Positions 7,978-18,021 of a stretch of 64,000 bases of DNA are shown here, one piece after another. The first letter of the stretch is position 1. Each line of letters starts with the position of its first letter. The position numbers were made by a program, and so were the translations under genes. The stretch lies in assembly GCF_900115925.1 (NCBI RefSeq), contig NZ_FOYF01000001.1, positions 558,001-622,000 of the forward strand. Direction: 5' to 3'. A model generated the notes under the pieces. It searched no databases, was not told the origin of the DNA, and saw nothing but the letters and a program-made list of their open reading frames with translations. Source of the stretch: Bacillus sp. cl95 (GTDB taxonomy: Bacteria > Bacillota > Bacilli > Bacillales > Cytobacillaceae).

Positions 7978-8955
7978 TTAAAATGATAAAACTTTTTTAG
8001 CCGTTTCAATAACATCCTTATAGTTTGGAAGCCAAACTGTTTCTGCTTGAGAAAACGCGAATACAGTATCTGGTGCTGCAACACGCAATACAGGTGCTTC
8101 AAGACTTAAAATGGCACGGTCATTAATTTCAGCTACTACGTTTGCTGCGATACCAGCTTGTTTTTGTGCCTCTTGAACAACAATCGCACGTCCTGTTTTT
8201 TCAACAGAAGCAATAATTGTATCGATATCAAGTGGACTTACAGTACGAAGGTCAACTACTTCTACAGAGTGCCCTTCTTTTTCTAGCTCTTCAGCCGCTT
8301 TTAATGATTCTTGAACCATTGCACCGTAAGTGATGATAGAAAGGTCTGTACCTTCACGCTTAACATCTGCAACACCAAGCGGAATTGTGTACTCTTCTTC
8401 AGGTACTTCTTGTCTGAATGAACGATATAATTTCATATGCTCAAGGAAAATGACTGGGTCATTGTCACGAATAGCAGAAATCAATAATCCCTTTGCATCG
8501 TATGGAGTTGAAGGAATGACTACTTTAACACCAGGAGATTGAGCCATTAAGCCTTCTAAGCTATCAGCATGCATTTCAGGTGTATGAACGCCTCCACCAA
8601 ATGGAGAACGGATTGTAACTGGAGCAGTATAACGACCACCAGAACGGTAACGCATACGAGCTAATTGACCAGAGATAGAATCCATTACTTCGAACACGAA
8701 TCCGAAGAATTGAATCTCAGGAACTGGGCGGAATCCTTGTAAGCCAAGGCCGACAGCCAAACCGCCGATACCAGATTCAGCAAGTGGCGTATCAAATACG
8801 CGGTCCTCGCCAAATTCTTGTTGAAGTCCTTCCGTTGCACGGAATACTCCTCCGTTTACGCCAACGTCTTCTCCGAAAAGTAGAACATTCGGATCGTTGC
8901 GCAGTTCTGTGCGTAACGCATCAGTAATAGCTTGGATCATAGTCATTTGAGCCAT
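7978..8955 (-). CDS. pdhB: Pyruvate dehydrogenase E1 component, beta subunit
   Basis: The beta half of the thiamine-diphosphate-dependent E1 that decarboxylates pyruvate and acetylates lipoyl-E2. It has 325 residues, the usual length. The transketolase pyrimidine-binding domain has the LFGEDVG and [12 protein letters not shown] motifs and the FFGFVFE segment; the C-terminal transketolase domain begins around residue 200 ([10 protein letters not shown]). ATG 8955 lies three bases after the pdhA stop, so translation is probably coupled. The next gene, pdhC, follows after 156 bases of hairpin and repeat. Confidence 0.97.
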   Translation of the reverse strand: MAQMTMIQAITDALRTELRNDPNVLLFGEDVGVNGGVFRATEGLQQEFGEDRVFDTPLAESGIGGLAVGLGLQGFRPVPEIQFFGFVFEVMDSISGQLARMRYRSGGRYTAPVTIRSPFGGGVHTPEMHADSLEGLMAQSPGVKVVIPSTPYDAKGLLISAIRDNDPVIFLEHMKLYRSFRQEVPEEEYTIPLGVADVKREGTDLSIITYGAMVQESLKAAEELEKEGHSVEVVDLRTVSPLDIDTIIASVEKTGRAIVVQEAQKQAGIAANVVAEINDRAILSLEAPVLRVAAPDTVFAFSQAETVWLPNYKDVIETAKKVLSF

Positions 8956-8958
8956 GGC

Positions 8959-10077
<1,119 letters not shown>

Positions 10078-10550
10078 TTAAGTCACCTTTCCTTTCTTTG
10101 AAAAGACAATAATTTAAAAGAGCTAAGTATACTAACTTAGAATACCCAAATTGAAAACATTTTAGAAAAATTACGGGAATACTTATTCCAGAAATTTCTT
10201 TCTAGCGCATACAACTTTCAAAAGTTGTGATATGAGATTACATTAAATGTCGTTTTTCTGATAAGTGGACACGCCTCATATAGTTTTCCACATAAACGAG
10301 AACAAAAACGTTGAATTTACCTTTTTATCCTCGAAGTATTCTGTATTAGTCAAAAACACAATAAGTATTAATACAACTTTCTTCCACAAAGATGAGTTTA
10401 CCCCATTGCTAATACTTACGTCAATCACTATGTTTTATAATTTAATAAGTTAAGTAACTTGTTAATCAGAACCCAAGAATTTTTATACTGTATTAATAAA
10501 ATATGACACACTGTACTACAAACAACTAAAAATTCATGAAGTTGTTATAT
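10078..10550. other. pdhA upstream region without a supported gene
   Basis: About 470 AT-rich bases. A possible pdhA -10 (TATACT on the minus strand, about 10124-10129) lacks a clear -35. One open frame of 62 codons (10265-10453, plus) has no SD and no protein-like pattern. No repeat or RNA family was recognised. Confidence 0.4.
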
Positions 10551-10586
10551 ATTAAAAAAAATCGATCTAAATGATCGATTTTTTAA
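10551..10586. terminator. Bidirectional terminator downstream of ykyA
   Basis: AAAAATCGATC and GATCGATTTTT form a perfect stem with a TAAAT loop and T runs on both strands. It ends six bases before the ykyA stop codon. Confidence 0.85.
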
Positions 10587-10592
10587 TATGCT

Positions 10593-11252
10593 TTATTTTT
10601 CTATTTTGAATCCTGCGACTTTGTAAAATACCGTCTTTTGTTCATTGTATTTTTTAGTCAGTTCATTAAATTCTTCATTAGATGCAAAGATTTCATTATA
10701 AGATGCGTTCAATTTATTCACTTGGTCTTCTAGCCTATCTATAGAAAGATCTTTAACCTTGAACATCTGATAAAGTTCACGATCATAACTAAGTGATTTC
10801 ATATAATCTTCGTATAAGGCATCATGTGCCTCATATCTTTTCTGCATGATATCGAAAAGCATATCTGCTTCTTTTTTCACCTTTGGATCCTCTAATTCCT
10901 TAATGAGAGCCTTTATCTTCTTGAATTCTTTTTTTGAAGCAATAATACTTTTTTGCTCCTTATTCATTAGTTCTTCTCTTTCATCAAGTAATTTAAGGGC
11001 CTCGTCTGAAAGTTTATTAATTTGTTTTTGTTCCTTCATTCCCAGTGTGATGATCTTATCGTATAGTACCTTTTCTTGTTTTTCTAGTGACATCAGTGGA
11101 GTTTGTTGCTCTTCAAAGATTTTTTCTTTGACCACTACTTTTTCTAGCACTTCATAAATCTCTTCTGCCGTCTGTTTCTGCATCAAGCATCCTGACAAAA
11201 TAATAATAAGAACAATTGCAATAGAGATGATACGTTTCATTGATTTATGCAA
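10593..11252 (-). CDS. ykyA: YkyA family lipoprotein
   Basis: A 219-residue lipoprotein with a signal peptide and lipobox I-L-S-G-C near residue 22. The mature protein is almost entirely charged coiled coil, rich in Lys and Glu (for example EKVLYDKIITLGMKEQKQINKL). This is the YkyA (putative cell-wall-binding lipoprotein) family, and the gene lies between pdhA and def as in B. subtilis. TTG 11252 is the likely start because GGGAGG sits eight bases upstream; ATG 11240 is the alternative. It has its own promoter, covered by three AACGTT motifs. Function is unknown. Confidence 0.88.
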   Translation of the reverse strand: MHKSMKRIISIAIVLIIILSGCLMQKQTAEEIYEVLEKVVVKEKIFEEQQTPLMSLEKQEKVLYDKIITLGMKEQKQINKLSDEALKLLDEREELMNKEQKSIIASKKEFKKIKALIKELEDPKVKKEADMLFDIMQKRYEAHDALYEDYMKSLSYDRELYQMFKVKDLSIDRLEDQVNKLNASYNEIFASNEEFNELTKKYNEQKTVFYKVAGFKIEK

Positions 11253-11275
11253 GACTTTTGCCTCCCTTGAGTGAT

Positions 11276-11320
11276 AACGTTTTAACTATATCGATTAACG
11301 TTTATTTTGACAATAACGTT
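11276..11320. repeat. Three AACGTT motifs across the ykyA promoter
   Basis: The self-complementary hexamer AACGTT occurs at 11276-11281, 11297-11302 and 11315-11320, at intervals of 21 and 18 bases. It is flanked by T/A, so each copy is a TAACGTT/TTAACG-type palindrome. The copies fall at the TSS, in the spacer and just upstream of the -35. The spacing suggests operator sites, but no regulator is known to me. Confidence 0.5.
11285..11313 (-). promoter_or_regulatory. SigA promoter of ykyA
   Basis: On the minus strand TTGTCA (11308-11313) and TATAGT (11285-11290) are 17 bases apart. The predicted start is near 11278, about 25 bases before the TTG start codon. Confidence 0.65.
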
Positions 11321-11499
11321 AAAGGTATACGAAAATCTCAATACAATAGCTTGTCTACATTAGTATGCAAAAGAGATCTAAATATTCCAAAGGGATTAAA
11401 CTTACGATTATTTAAAAACAAGCGTGTTAACTTTTAAGGAATTGTCTGATAGACTATTTGCATACATTTGTAAAAAGTAGAGAACAGGAGTGAAAGAAG

Positions 11500-12054
11500 A
11501 TGTTAACGATGGAAGATATCATCCGAGACGGCCATCCCACTCTTCGTGAAGTAGCTGCAGAAGTACCTATGCCGCCATCAGAAGAAGATAAGAAAGTACT
11601 AACTGATCTATTGGATTATGTAAAGAACAGTCAAAATCCAGAAATCGCTGCACAATACGGACTGCGAGCTGGGATCGGTCTGGCAGCGCCACAAATAAAT
11701 GTTTCAAAGAAAATGATGGCTGTACATGTATATGATGAAAAAAACACATTATATAGCTATGCATTGTTCAACCCAAAAATTATCAGTCATTCTGTTGAAA
11801 GGTCCTATCTAACTTCAGGTGAAGGATGCCTTTCAGTCGATGAATCTATTCCTGGCTTTGTTCCACGATACGCCCGTATAACCGTTAAGGCAAAGGATTT
11901 AGATGGAAACGACATTCAACTTCGCTTAAAAGGTCTTCCTGCAATTGTGTTCCAACATGAGATTGACCACTTGAATGGTGTCATGTTTTATGACCATATT
12001 AATAAGGAAGATCCATTTAGACCGATAGAAAATGCAATAGCCATCGAAAGATAA
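11500..12054 (+). CDS. def: Peptide deformylase
   Basis: Removes the N-formyl group from nascent proteins. It has 184 residues with all three family motifs: G-I-G-L-A-A-P-Q (about 60-67), E108-G-C-L-S with the metal ligand Cys110, and H153-E-I-D-H157 with the other two ligands and catalytic Glu154. It corresponds to the YkrB/DefB-type enzyme of B. subtilis, with the long insert typical of Gram-positive type II deformylases. The SD AGGAG lies before ATG 11500. It is divergent from ykyA and ends in its own terminator. Confidence 0.97.
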   Translation: MLTMEDIIRDGHPTLREVAAEVPMPPSEEDKKVLTDLLDYVKNSQNPEIAAQYGLRAGIGLAAPQINVSKKMMAVHVYDEKNTLYSYALFNPKIISHSVERSYLTSGEGCLSVDESIPGFVPRYARITVKAKDLDGNDIQLRLKGLPAIVFQHEIDHLNGVMFYDHINKEDPFRPIENAIAIER

Positions 12055-12060
12055 AAGAAA

Positions 12061-12097
12061 ATCCTGCCATTCCGAGAACGGAAGGCAGGATTTTTTT
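12061..12097 (+). terminator. Terminator of def
   Basis: ATCCTGCCaTTCC and GGAAGGCAGGAT pair around a short loop and are followed by seven T. Confidence 0.9.
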
Positions 12098-12102
12098 AGA
12101 TA

Positions 12103-12280
12103 GGCTCTTTTCATAAACTTTGTTGTTTTCACAAGCAAAAGTAAAAATCGGCTTCTTGATTTTTACGACTTATTATGAATTCTTAGTTCAGAACCTTCTC
12201 GAAAAGAGCCCCGAAGCCAAAAAGAATGCGAGATGAAAGTAATATCCGAAAAGCAACAATCAATGCGAAAACAGCTTTTA
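12103..12280. repeat. Dispersed MITE-like repeat, family A copy 1
   Basis: The core 12103-12210 is bounded by perfect 10-bp terminal inverted repeats GGCTCTTTTC and GAAAAGAGCC. An extension to 12280 ends with AAGCAACAATCAATGCGAAA. Part of the core aligns with 47546-47653 and the extension end aligns in inverse orientation with 29615-29645. It touches the last codons of the downstream phosphatase gene. No coding capacity is seen. Confidence 0.65.
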
Positions 12281-13048
12281 GATAAGCCCAAGTTTTTTCA
12301 GCCCGTGCCAAATTCCATCTTCGGCTACATCATTCGTGACCATATTTGCTATAGCTATTGCCTCAGCTACACCGTTCCCCATTGCAACACCGGTTCCGAC
12401 CGTTTTTAGCATTTCCAGATCGTTTAAACCATCACCAAAAGCATAAACATTACTCATGTCAAACCCTAATCTCTCAACCATTTTCTTTATACCTTCTGCC
12501 TTCGATCCCCCTGCGGGCAAAATATCTACAGATACCGGATGCCAGCGGATTAAGTGAAAATCAGGATATGTATCGGAGTATTCCTTTTCTGCCCCTTCTC
12601 CACAGAAAAGTAGGGTTTGATAGATTTTTCTATCCTTATAATAAAATTTATCTTCATCTGGATGAGTGAAATTCAAACTCCCCAAGCTACTCTCTATATG
12701 TTCATGATGTTTAACAGATGACTTCATCGTCTTCTCGTTCATAAAAATAAGAGGATGCTCATTCTTGTCAGCATGCTCTAGAAGTTTTTCTAAATCCTTT
12801 TCCATCAATGGATTTTCGTAAAGGACCTCATTTTCAAATACTACATATTGTCCATTGAAGCTAACGAAAGATTCTATTTCGAGTTCCTTGCGAAGGCTTT
12901 CAAACATGAATGGTGCTCTTCCGGTAGCAATAGCCACATAAACACCATTTTTCTTTAATTCTAATATAGCTTCCTTTGCACTTGATGGCAGATTCTTTTC
13001 GTGATCTAACAATGTTCCATCAATATCAAAAAAAACAATTTTGGACAT
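12278..13048 (-). CDS. Cof-type HAD-superfamily hydrolase (YkrA-like)
   Basis: A 256-residue HAD phosphatase, probably acting on sugar phosphates or nucleotides. Motif I is F-D8-I-D10-G-T near the N-terminus. The IATGRA segment is motif II, and the C-terminal FGDGLNDLEML carries the Mg-binding aspartates of motif IV. A C2B-type cap domain lies between them, as in the Cof family. Its position between def and rnjA matches B. subtilis YkrA. It starts at ATG 13048 after an AAGGGGAG SD. The substrate is unknown. Confidence 0.9.
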   Translation of the reverse strand: MSKIVFFDIDGTLLDHEKNLPSSAKEAILELKKNGVYVAIATGRAPFMFESLRKELEIESFVSFNGQYVVFENEVLYENPLMEKDLEKLLEHADKNEHPLIFMNEKTMKSSVKHHEHIESSLGSLNFTHPDEDKFYYKDRKIYQTLLFCGEGAEKEYSDTYPDFHLIRWHPVSVDILPAGGSKAEGIKKMVERLGFDMSNVYAFGDGLNDLEMLKTVGTGVAMGNGVAEAIAIANMVTNDVAEDGIWHGLKKLGLI

Positions 13049-13074
13049 AAAAAACTCCCCTTATGCTATGTAAT

Positions 13075-13965
13075 CTAAGCTGCAACTTTTTTCACAGATT
13101 TTGTTTTGTATGAGGCAACATATACACCTATAAATATAATAGATAACCCAATGAGCATGTATAAATGTATAGATTCTTCAAGGAGGGCTGCTCCCCAAAT
13201 GACGGCAGAGACTGGAACTAAGTATGTCACAAGAGATGCGAACTCAGGACTTCCCTTTTGAACAAGATAATAGTATAAAAGATAAGCAATACCCGATCCG
13301 AATGCACCTAATCCTAAAAATCTTAATAAGATTGAAGCATTTGCAAACAATGTTAAAGACTCAGGTTCACGTCCTAAGACTATGCCCAAGCTCATTAAGC
13401 TCGATAAGGCCAATGTAAGAAAAGATATTTCCATTACACTCAATGACTTTAAGTGTTTTTTCGTCAACTGAGCGGCGAAACCGTAGCAAAATGTAGCCGA
13501 TGACATAAGGAAGACACCAAGGGTACTTCCATTAATGAGATCATCAAAGTGTATATCTGATAAGATGAATATCCCAATAAAGCCAATAAAAATACCAGCC
13601 CATTGTTTCAACTCTAAAATGGAAGAGAAAAAGAAAAAGCCAATGAGTATGGTCCAAATAGGAGTTGTTGCATTTATAATCGATGCCAGACTCGAAGATA
13701 TCATGGTTTCACTTAGAGAAATGAGTGACCAAGGTATGACATTATTAAGCAGTGCCACAAAAATGATGCTTTTCCATGGTACGCTCTTCAGATTCAAGCG
13801 TTTCTTTTGAACAATGATGATTGCTCCAAGCAATATTGCTCCAAAAATACTTCGACCAAAAACAACAGCTGCTGGACCCATATCCTCCAAAAGTAACTTA
13901 ATAAATAGAAAGGAAGTTCCCCAAATAAGACTCAAGCCAATTAATGCCGTATACAATCTCCCCAT
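13075..13965 (-). CDS. EamA/DMT family transporter
   Basis: A 296-residue drug/metabolite-type permease with about ten membrane segments in two EamA repeats (residues about 6-138 and 155-285). The IWGTSFLFIK start and the second-repeat LVPVSAVIWGAALLEE motif are typical. A basic tail (YKTKSVKKVAA) faces the cytoplasm. Substrate is unknown; amino-acid or metabolite export is common in the family. It lies 26 bases upstream of the HAD gene on the same strand, so the two probably form an operon. It has no counterpart at this place in the B. subtilis order that I recall. Confidence 0.9.
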   Translation of the reverse strand: MGRLYTALIGLSLIWGTSFLFIKLLLEDMGPAAVVFGRSIFGAILLGAIIIVQKKRLNLKSVPWKSIIFVALLNNVIPWSLISLSETMISSSLASIINATTPIWTILIGFFFFSSILELKQWAGIFIGFIGIFILSDIHFDDLINGSTLGVFLMSSATFCYGFAAQLTKKHLKSLSVMEISFLTLALSSLMSLGIVLGREPESLTLFANASILLRFLGLGAFGSGIAYLLYYYLVQKGSPEFASLVTYLVPVSAVIWGAALLEESIHLYMLIGLSIIFIGVYVASYKTKSVKKVAA

Positions 13966-14201
13966 AATATTCCCCTTTCCCTACCACTTCCTAGCAAATA
14001 AAACACTAAACCTCCCATCGTCAATTGTCAATTCAGCAAATGACACATAATTCCCATCATTATCCATGAAAATAAGTGTTTTTTCGTCATATAATATAAG
14101 TAAAAAGAACCGTTTACAAGGTAAATGTTTCACTTATCTTTCATCTCAGCTTTACATTGGACAAGGATGGTATAAAATAAGAAGTAAGGAGATGATCCAC
14201 T

Positions 14202-14273
14202 ATGTTGAAGAAGCTTAAAGAAAAGCTCTTAAAACAGTGGAACGATCTGTTACGAAAAAAAACGATTGCATGA
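14202..14273 (+). CDS. Predicted 23-residue cationic amphipathic peptide
   Basis: A short frame behind a strong AAGGAG SD with nine-base spacing. The product begins MLKKLKEKLLKQWNDLL and ends RKKTIA. It is a Lys/Leu helix with a net positive charge, and hydrophobic residues recur every three to four positions. This could be a membrane-binding peptide, a toxin-like peptide or a leader. A G/C-rich hairpin (about 14281-14308) follows. Nothing in the sequence gives its role; SD quality and helix pattern are the only support. Confidence 0.45.
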   Translation: MLKKLKEKLLKQWNDLLRKKTIA

Positions 14274-14395
14274 TATTTCGGGCCCTTCAAACTTGCGGAG
14301 GGCTCCTTCCTTATTGTAAATTGTTTATCAGTCCTTCTTTTACGTATTTTTCAATTAAATAATTCTTCCCGGAAATTCCCGCGAAAAGAAAATAC

Positions 14396-14424
14396 ATGAA
14401 AAAGATGTTAAACTTTTATATAAT
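14396..14424 (+). promoter_or_regulatory. Probable promoter of rpoY-rnjA
   Basis: A perfect TATAAT (14419-14424) lies 17 bases after ATGAAA (14396-14401), a four-of-six -35. The predicted start is about 30 bases before the rpoY start codon. Confidence 0.5.
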
Positions 14425-14460
14425 AGAAAAAGTTAAATGTGGAGTAAGGAGCGAATAATG

Positions 14461-14670
14461 ATGATTTTTAAAGTTTATTTCCAAGAAAGCAAATTACAAG
14501 TACCTGTACGTGAAAACACAAAAACTGTATACGTGGAAGCGGAATCAGAAAAGGATGTTAGAAACAAACTTGCTGATCGCAACTATAATATTGAATTTGT
14601 AACTTCGGTAACAGGAAATTTTCTTGAGTATGAACAAACTAATGAAGACTTTAAAGTATTGGAGATTTGA
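14461..14670 (+). CDS. rpoY: DNA-dependent RNA polymerase epsilon subunit
   Basis: The small RNA polymerase subunit of Firmicutes, formerly YkzG, which binds the core enzyme near the beta-prime jaw. It has 69 residues, the same length as the B. subtilis protein, with conserved [18 protein letters not shown] and FLEYEQ..FKVLE segments. ATG 14461 is chosen because the SD AAGGAG is nine bases upstream and the result begins MIFKV as in relatives; ATG 14458 is three bases earlier. It lies six bases before rnjA, so the two genes are co-translated. Confidence 0.93.
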   Translation: MIFKVYFQESKLQVPVRENTKTVYVEAESEKDVRNKLADRNYNIEFVTSVTGNFLEYEQTNEDFKVLEI

Positions 14671-14676
14671 TAATTT

Positions 14677-16344
14677 ATGAAATTTGTTAAAAATGACCAA
14701 ACAGCTGTTTTTGCACTGGGCGGTCTCGGCGAGATTGGAAAAAATACGTACGCCGTTCAATTTCAAGACGAAATCATTCTGATTGACGCTGGAATTAAGT
14801 TTCCTGAAGACGAACTATTAGGAATTGACTACGTTATTCCTGACTATACGTATTTGGTTAAAAATGAAGATAAAATTAAAGGTTTATTTGTTACACATGG
14901 TCATGAAGACCATATTGGTGGTATTCCATACTTACTTAAACAAGTGAACATTCCAATTTATGGCGGCAAATTAGCGCTTGGATTGATTAAGAATAAACTT
15001 GAAGAACACGGATTATTAAGATCTACAAAACTGATTGAGATAAAAGAAGACGATATCATTAAGTTTAGAAAAACATCTGTCACTTTCTTCAGAACTACTC
15101 ACAGTATTCCAGATTCTTACGGAATCGTCGTGAAAACTCCTCCAGGTCAAGTTGTCCACACAGGAGATTTCAAGTTTGACTTCACTCCTGTTGGTGAGCC
15201 GGCAAACTTAACAAAAATGGCTGAGATCGGTAAAGAAGGCGTATTATGCTTGTTATCTGACAGCACGAATAGTGAAGTCCCTAATTTCACAATGTCAGAG
15301 CGTCGTGTTGGCGAAAGCATTCAAGATGTTTTTAGAAAAGTAGATGGTCGTATCATCTTCGCTACTTTTGCATCGAACATCCACAGACTTCAACAAGTTG
15401 TCGAAGCTGCTGTAATGCATGGTAGAAAAGTTGCTGTATTTGGCCGAAGCATGGAAGCAGCCATTAATATTGGACTAGAGCTAGGCTATATTACTGCACC
15501 TAAAGAGACATTTATTGAAGCACAACAAATTAATCGTTTACCAGCTAACAAGGTAACCATCCTTTGTACAGGAAGCCAGGGAGAGCCGATGGCAGCACTT
15601 TCACGTATTGCTAACGGAACTCACCGTCAAATTCAGATTATTCCTGGTGACACGGTAGTATTCTCTTCCTCACCTATTCCTGGTAATACAATCAGTGTAA
15701 GCCGTACAATCAACATGCTTTTCAAAGCAGGTGCTGAAGTTATTCATGGTTCATTAAGTGATATCCATACTTCAGGACACGGCGGGCAGGAAGAACAAAA
15801 ATTAATGCTTCGTCTAATAAAGCCTAAATTCTTTATGCCAATTCATGGTGAATACCGCATGCAAAGAATGCACGCAAAACTTGCCGTTGACTGTGGTGTT
15901 CCGGAAGAAAATTGTTTCATTATGGATAATGGTGAGGTCCTTGCCCTATCTGATGATACTGGACAAGTTGCTGGAAAAATCCCTTCTGGAAATGTTTATA
16001 TCGATGGAAGCGGTATCGGCGATATCGGAAATATCGTCCTACGTGATCGCAGAATCTTATCAGAAGAAGGACTAGTTGTAGTTGTCGTCAGCATCAACAT
16101 GAAAGACTTCAAGATTTCTGCAGGTCCAGATATCATCTCAAGAGGCTTCGTCTACATGAGAGAGTCAGGCGATTTGATCAATGACGCCCAAAGCCTCATT
16201 ACAAAACATTTGAATAAAGTAATGGAACGCCGTACAACACAATGGTCTGAAATCAAGAACGAGATCACTGATACATTGTCCCCTTTCCTTTACGAAAAAA
16301 CTAAGCGTCGTCCAATGATTCTTCCTATTATCATGGAAGTTTAA
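14677..16344 (+). CDS. rnjA: Ribonuclease J1
   Basis: A metallo-beta-lactamase/beta-CASP ribonuclease with 5'-3' exo- and endonuclease activity, central to mRNA turnover and rRNA maturation in Bacillus. It has 555 residues. The metal motif H74-x-H76-x-D78-H79 is intact, with further ligands in THSIPDS and HTGDF. The beta-CASP segment includes GSQGEP and HTSGHGGQ, and the C-terminal domain follows from about residue 450. Pairing with rpoY is conserved in Firmicutes. SR1P, also encoded in this window, promotes the GapA-RNase J1 complex in B. subtilis. Confidence 0.97.
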   Translation: MKFVKNDQTAVFALGGLGEIGKNTYAVQFQDEIILIDAGIKFPEDELLGIDYVIPDYTYLVKNEDKIKGLFVTHGHEDHIGGIPYLLKQVNIPIYGGKLALGLIKNKLEEHGLLRSTKLIEIKEDDIIKFRKTSVTFFRTTHSIPDSYGIVVKTPPGQVVHTGDFKFDFTPVGEPANLTKMAEIGKEGVLCLLSDSTNSEVPNFTMSERRVGESIQDVFRKVDGRIIFATFASNIHRLQQVVEAAVMHGRKVAVFGRSMEAAINIGLELGYITAPKETFIEAQQINRLPANKVTILCTGSQGEPMAALSRIANGTHRQIQIIPGDTVVFSSSPIPGNTISVSRTINMLFKAGAEVIHGSLSDIHTSGHGGQEEQKLMLRLIKPKFFMPIHGEYRMQRMHAKLAVDCGVPEENCFIMDNGEVLALSDDTGQVAGKIPSGNVYIDGSGIGDIGNIVLRDRRILSEEGLVVVVVSINMKDFKISAGPDIISRGFVYMRESGDLINDAQSLITKHLNKVMERRTTQWSEIKNEITDTLSPFLYEKTKRRPMILPIIMEV

Positions 16345-16362
16345 TTAGAAAAGAATAATTTC

Positions 16363-16404
16363 AAAAGCTCCAGTATCCCAATAGGATCTGGAGCTTTTGT
16401 TTTG
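16363..16404 (+). terminator. Terminator of rpoY-rnjA
   Basis: AAAAGCTCCAG and CTGGAGCTTTT form a perfect 11-bp stem, followed by GTTTT. Confidence 0.88.
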
Positions 16405-16529
16405 AAAAAAGATCTTTTTGTAAAAAAGCTATGTTAATGGATCGTGTTGAATTTCGAAATATTGGAAGGGAAATCCATATTTTCTTGGAGTTCCTTTGTT
16501 CCATTAAAGTTCCACTTTAATATAGTAAA

Positions 16530-16949
16530 TCAATTTATTATTGTCAGTAAAAATATTGAGTACGGTGTAACTAAGAGTATCGCGGTATATAAACCTGGTG
16601 TATATGTTCTTAGCATTATTGTCTGTAAAATATGTAGGACATTGTGAAATAAAATGAATACTAAGAAAGAAGTGTATAAGTGGATACTCCAAGTTTGATG
16701 TAAATTAAAAATAGTAATTACTGTGATAAGTGACATAACCATAAAGATTACCACATCTCTCTTGGCAAATGAATATGAATTAACGTTCCAAAAACTCCAA
16801 ATCCTTTGATTAATCCAAGTGTTTCTTTCACTTAATTTACTTTTGTTGTTATTTGCCCAATGCTCAACAGAAATAATTTCTTCAAAATCGTGGAGCATAA
16901 ATATAATTACAAATAACCATATTGCATTGGTAACATCTAAAAATACCAT
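16530..16949 (-). CDS. HXXEE-domain membrane protein
   Basis: A 139-residue integral membrane protein with the H20-D-F-E23-E24 signature of the HXXEE family near the start of the second half of TM1. Further membrane segments follow, ending in an LHNVLHILQT..R.Y.PGLYTA segment typical of the family. ATG 16949 is preferred because AGGAGAAA lies just upstream; the frame stays open to 17132 but without an SD and with unlike composition. Function is unknown. It is isolated between rnjA and ktrC and has no counterpart there in B. subtilis, so it is probably accessory. Confidence 0.75.
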   Translation of the reverse strand: MVFLDVTNAIWLFVIIFMLHDFEEIISVEHWANNNKSKLSERNTWINQRIWSFWNVNSYSFAKRDVVIFMVMSLITVITIFNLHQTWSIHLYTSFLVFILFHNVLHILQTIMLRTYTPGLYTAILLVTPYSIFLLTIIN

Positions 16950-17216
16950 ATAATTTCTCCTATCTATTTTGAAGGCTTCATCTTCAAGTATCCTGCGCTT
17001 AAACGGAATACACTTTGTTGCTAATTTGGTAAATTCTGATAATTCGAGTGTATCATAGGTCGCATTCGTTGAGAAACGAAAACAATAAACAATCATCTTG
17101 GAGTACAGAAAACAAGTCTCGTCCATTTCCACGAAACTTGGTCAAAGTTCATCTCATTAATGGAAGAAAGGGGCTTGTGCCTCCAATTGAACAAAGGAAT
17201 TATTTAACCTAGCCAT

Positions 17217-17240
17217 AAAAAAAGAAGCCATTATGGCTTC
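17217..17240 (-). terminator. Terminator of ktrC
   Basis: GAAGCCAT and ATGGCTTC form a perfect stem followed on the minus strand by seven T, just after the ktrC stop. Confidence 0.85.
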
Positions 17241-17250
17241 ATCGCTTATT

Positions 17251-17910
17251 TTATCCCATGACCTTCCTCTCGAATCGGTTGATGTCTACATCTGCTCCAA
17301 TTACGATTAATAGATCCTTTGTATGGATGATCTCATTTGCTTGCGGAGAAACGATGATTTCACTTCCCCTTTTTATTGCAACGATATTAATTCCGTATTT
17401 TGCACGAATGTCGAGACCTATAATTGAATTTCCATCGAGCTTTTCGCTAGCAACGATTTCGACAATGCTGTGTTCATCAGAAAGTTCAAGGTAATCAAGG
17501 ACATTATTGGAAACGATATTATGGGCAATTCTTTTTCCCATATCACGTTCAGGATGCACTACTTGGTCTGCACCTATCTTACGCAAAACCTTCTCATGAT
17601 AGTCGTTCTGAGCTTTTACAGTTATATGATTTACACCTAATTCCTTTAAAATTAACGTTGTTAAGATACTTGACTGGATATCATCACCGATTGCAACAAT
17701 AACATGGTCAACATTACGTATTCCAAGACCTTTTAATACCGTTTCATCCGTAGTATCACCAACCACTGCATGCGAGGCAATCATGGCAAACTCATTGACT
17801 CTATCTTCGTCTTTATCAATTGCCATTACTTCCATGCCTTGTTCTGCCAAAGCGCGGCAAATACTGCCGCCAAAGCGCCCTAGTCCTATTACGGCAAATT
17901 CTTTTTTCAC
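17251..17910 (-). CDS. ktrC: KtrC, cytoplasmic regulatory subunit of a Ktr potassium uptake system
   Basis: A 219-residue RCK protein that gates the KtrD-type K+ channel. The N-terminal Rossmann domain has G9-L-G11-R-F-G14 and an acidic end of strand two (AIDKDEDRV) for nucleotide binding. The C-terminal RCK_C domain (about 135-219) is the site where c-di-AMP binds in the family. GTG 17910 is chosen because TGGAGG lies seven bases upstream; the longer frame to 17961 has no SD. No ktrD lies nearby, which is also the case in B. subtilis. Confidence 0.93.
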   Translation of the reverse strand: MKKEFAVIGLGRFGGSICRALAEQGMEVMAIDKDEDRVNEFAMIASHAVVGDTTDETVLKGLGIRNVDHVIVAIGDDIQSSILTTLILKELGVNHITVKAQNDYHEKVLRKIGADQVVHPERDMGKRIAHNIVSNNVLDYLELSDEHSIVEIVASEKLDGNSIIGLDIRAKYGINIVAIKRGSEIIVSPQANEIIHTKDLLIVIGADVDINRFERKVMG

Positions 17911-18021
17911 AGAAATTCCTCCAGGTATATATGTTAAAAGAGCATGAGTATATCTTAACATATTTATTAAAAAACCATTACTTTAAAAAAGTATGATTAA
18001 TCTCTCAAATAATTAAGATTC

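Noticed and set aside
10265-10453. 62-codon open frame upstream of pdhA, plus strand
   Set aside because: It has no SD, its composition is that of translated AT-rich non-coding DNA, and it lies in the pdhA upstream region.
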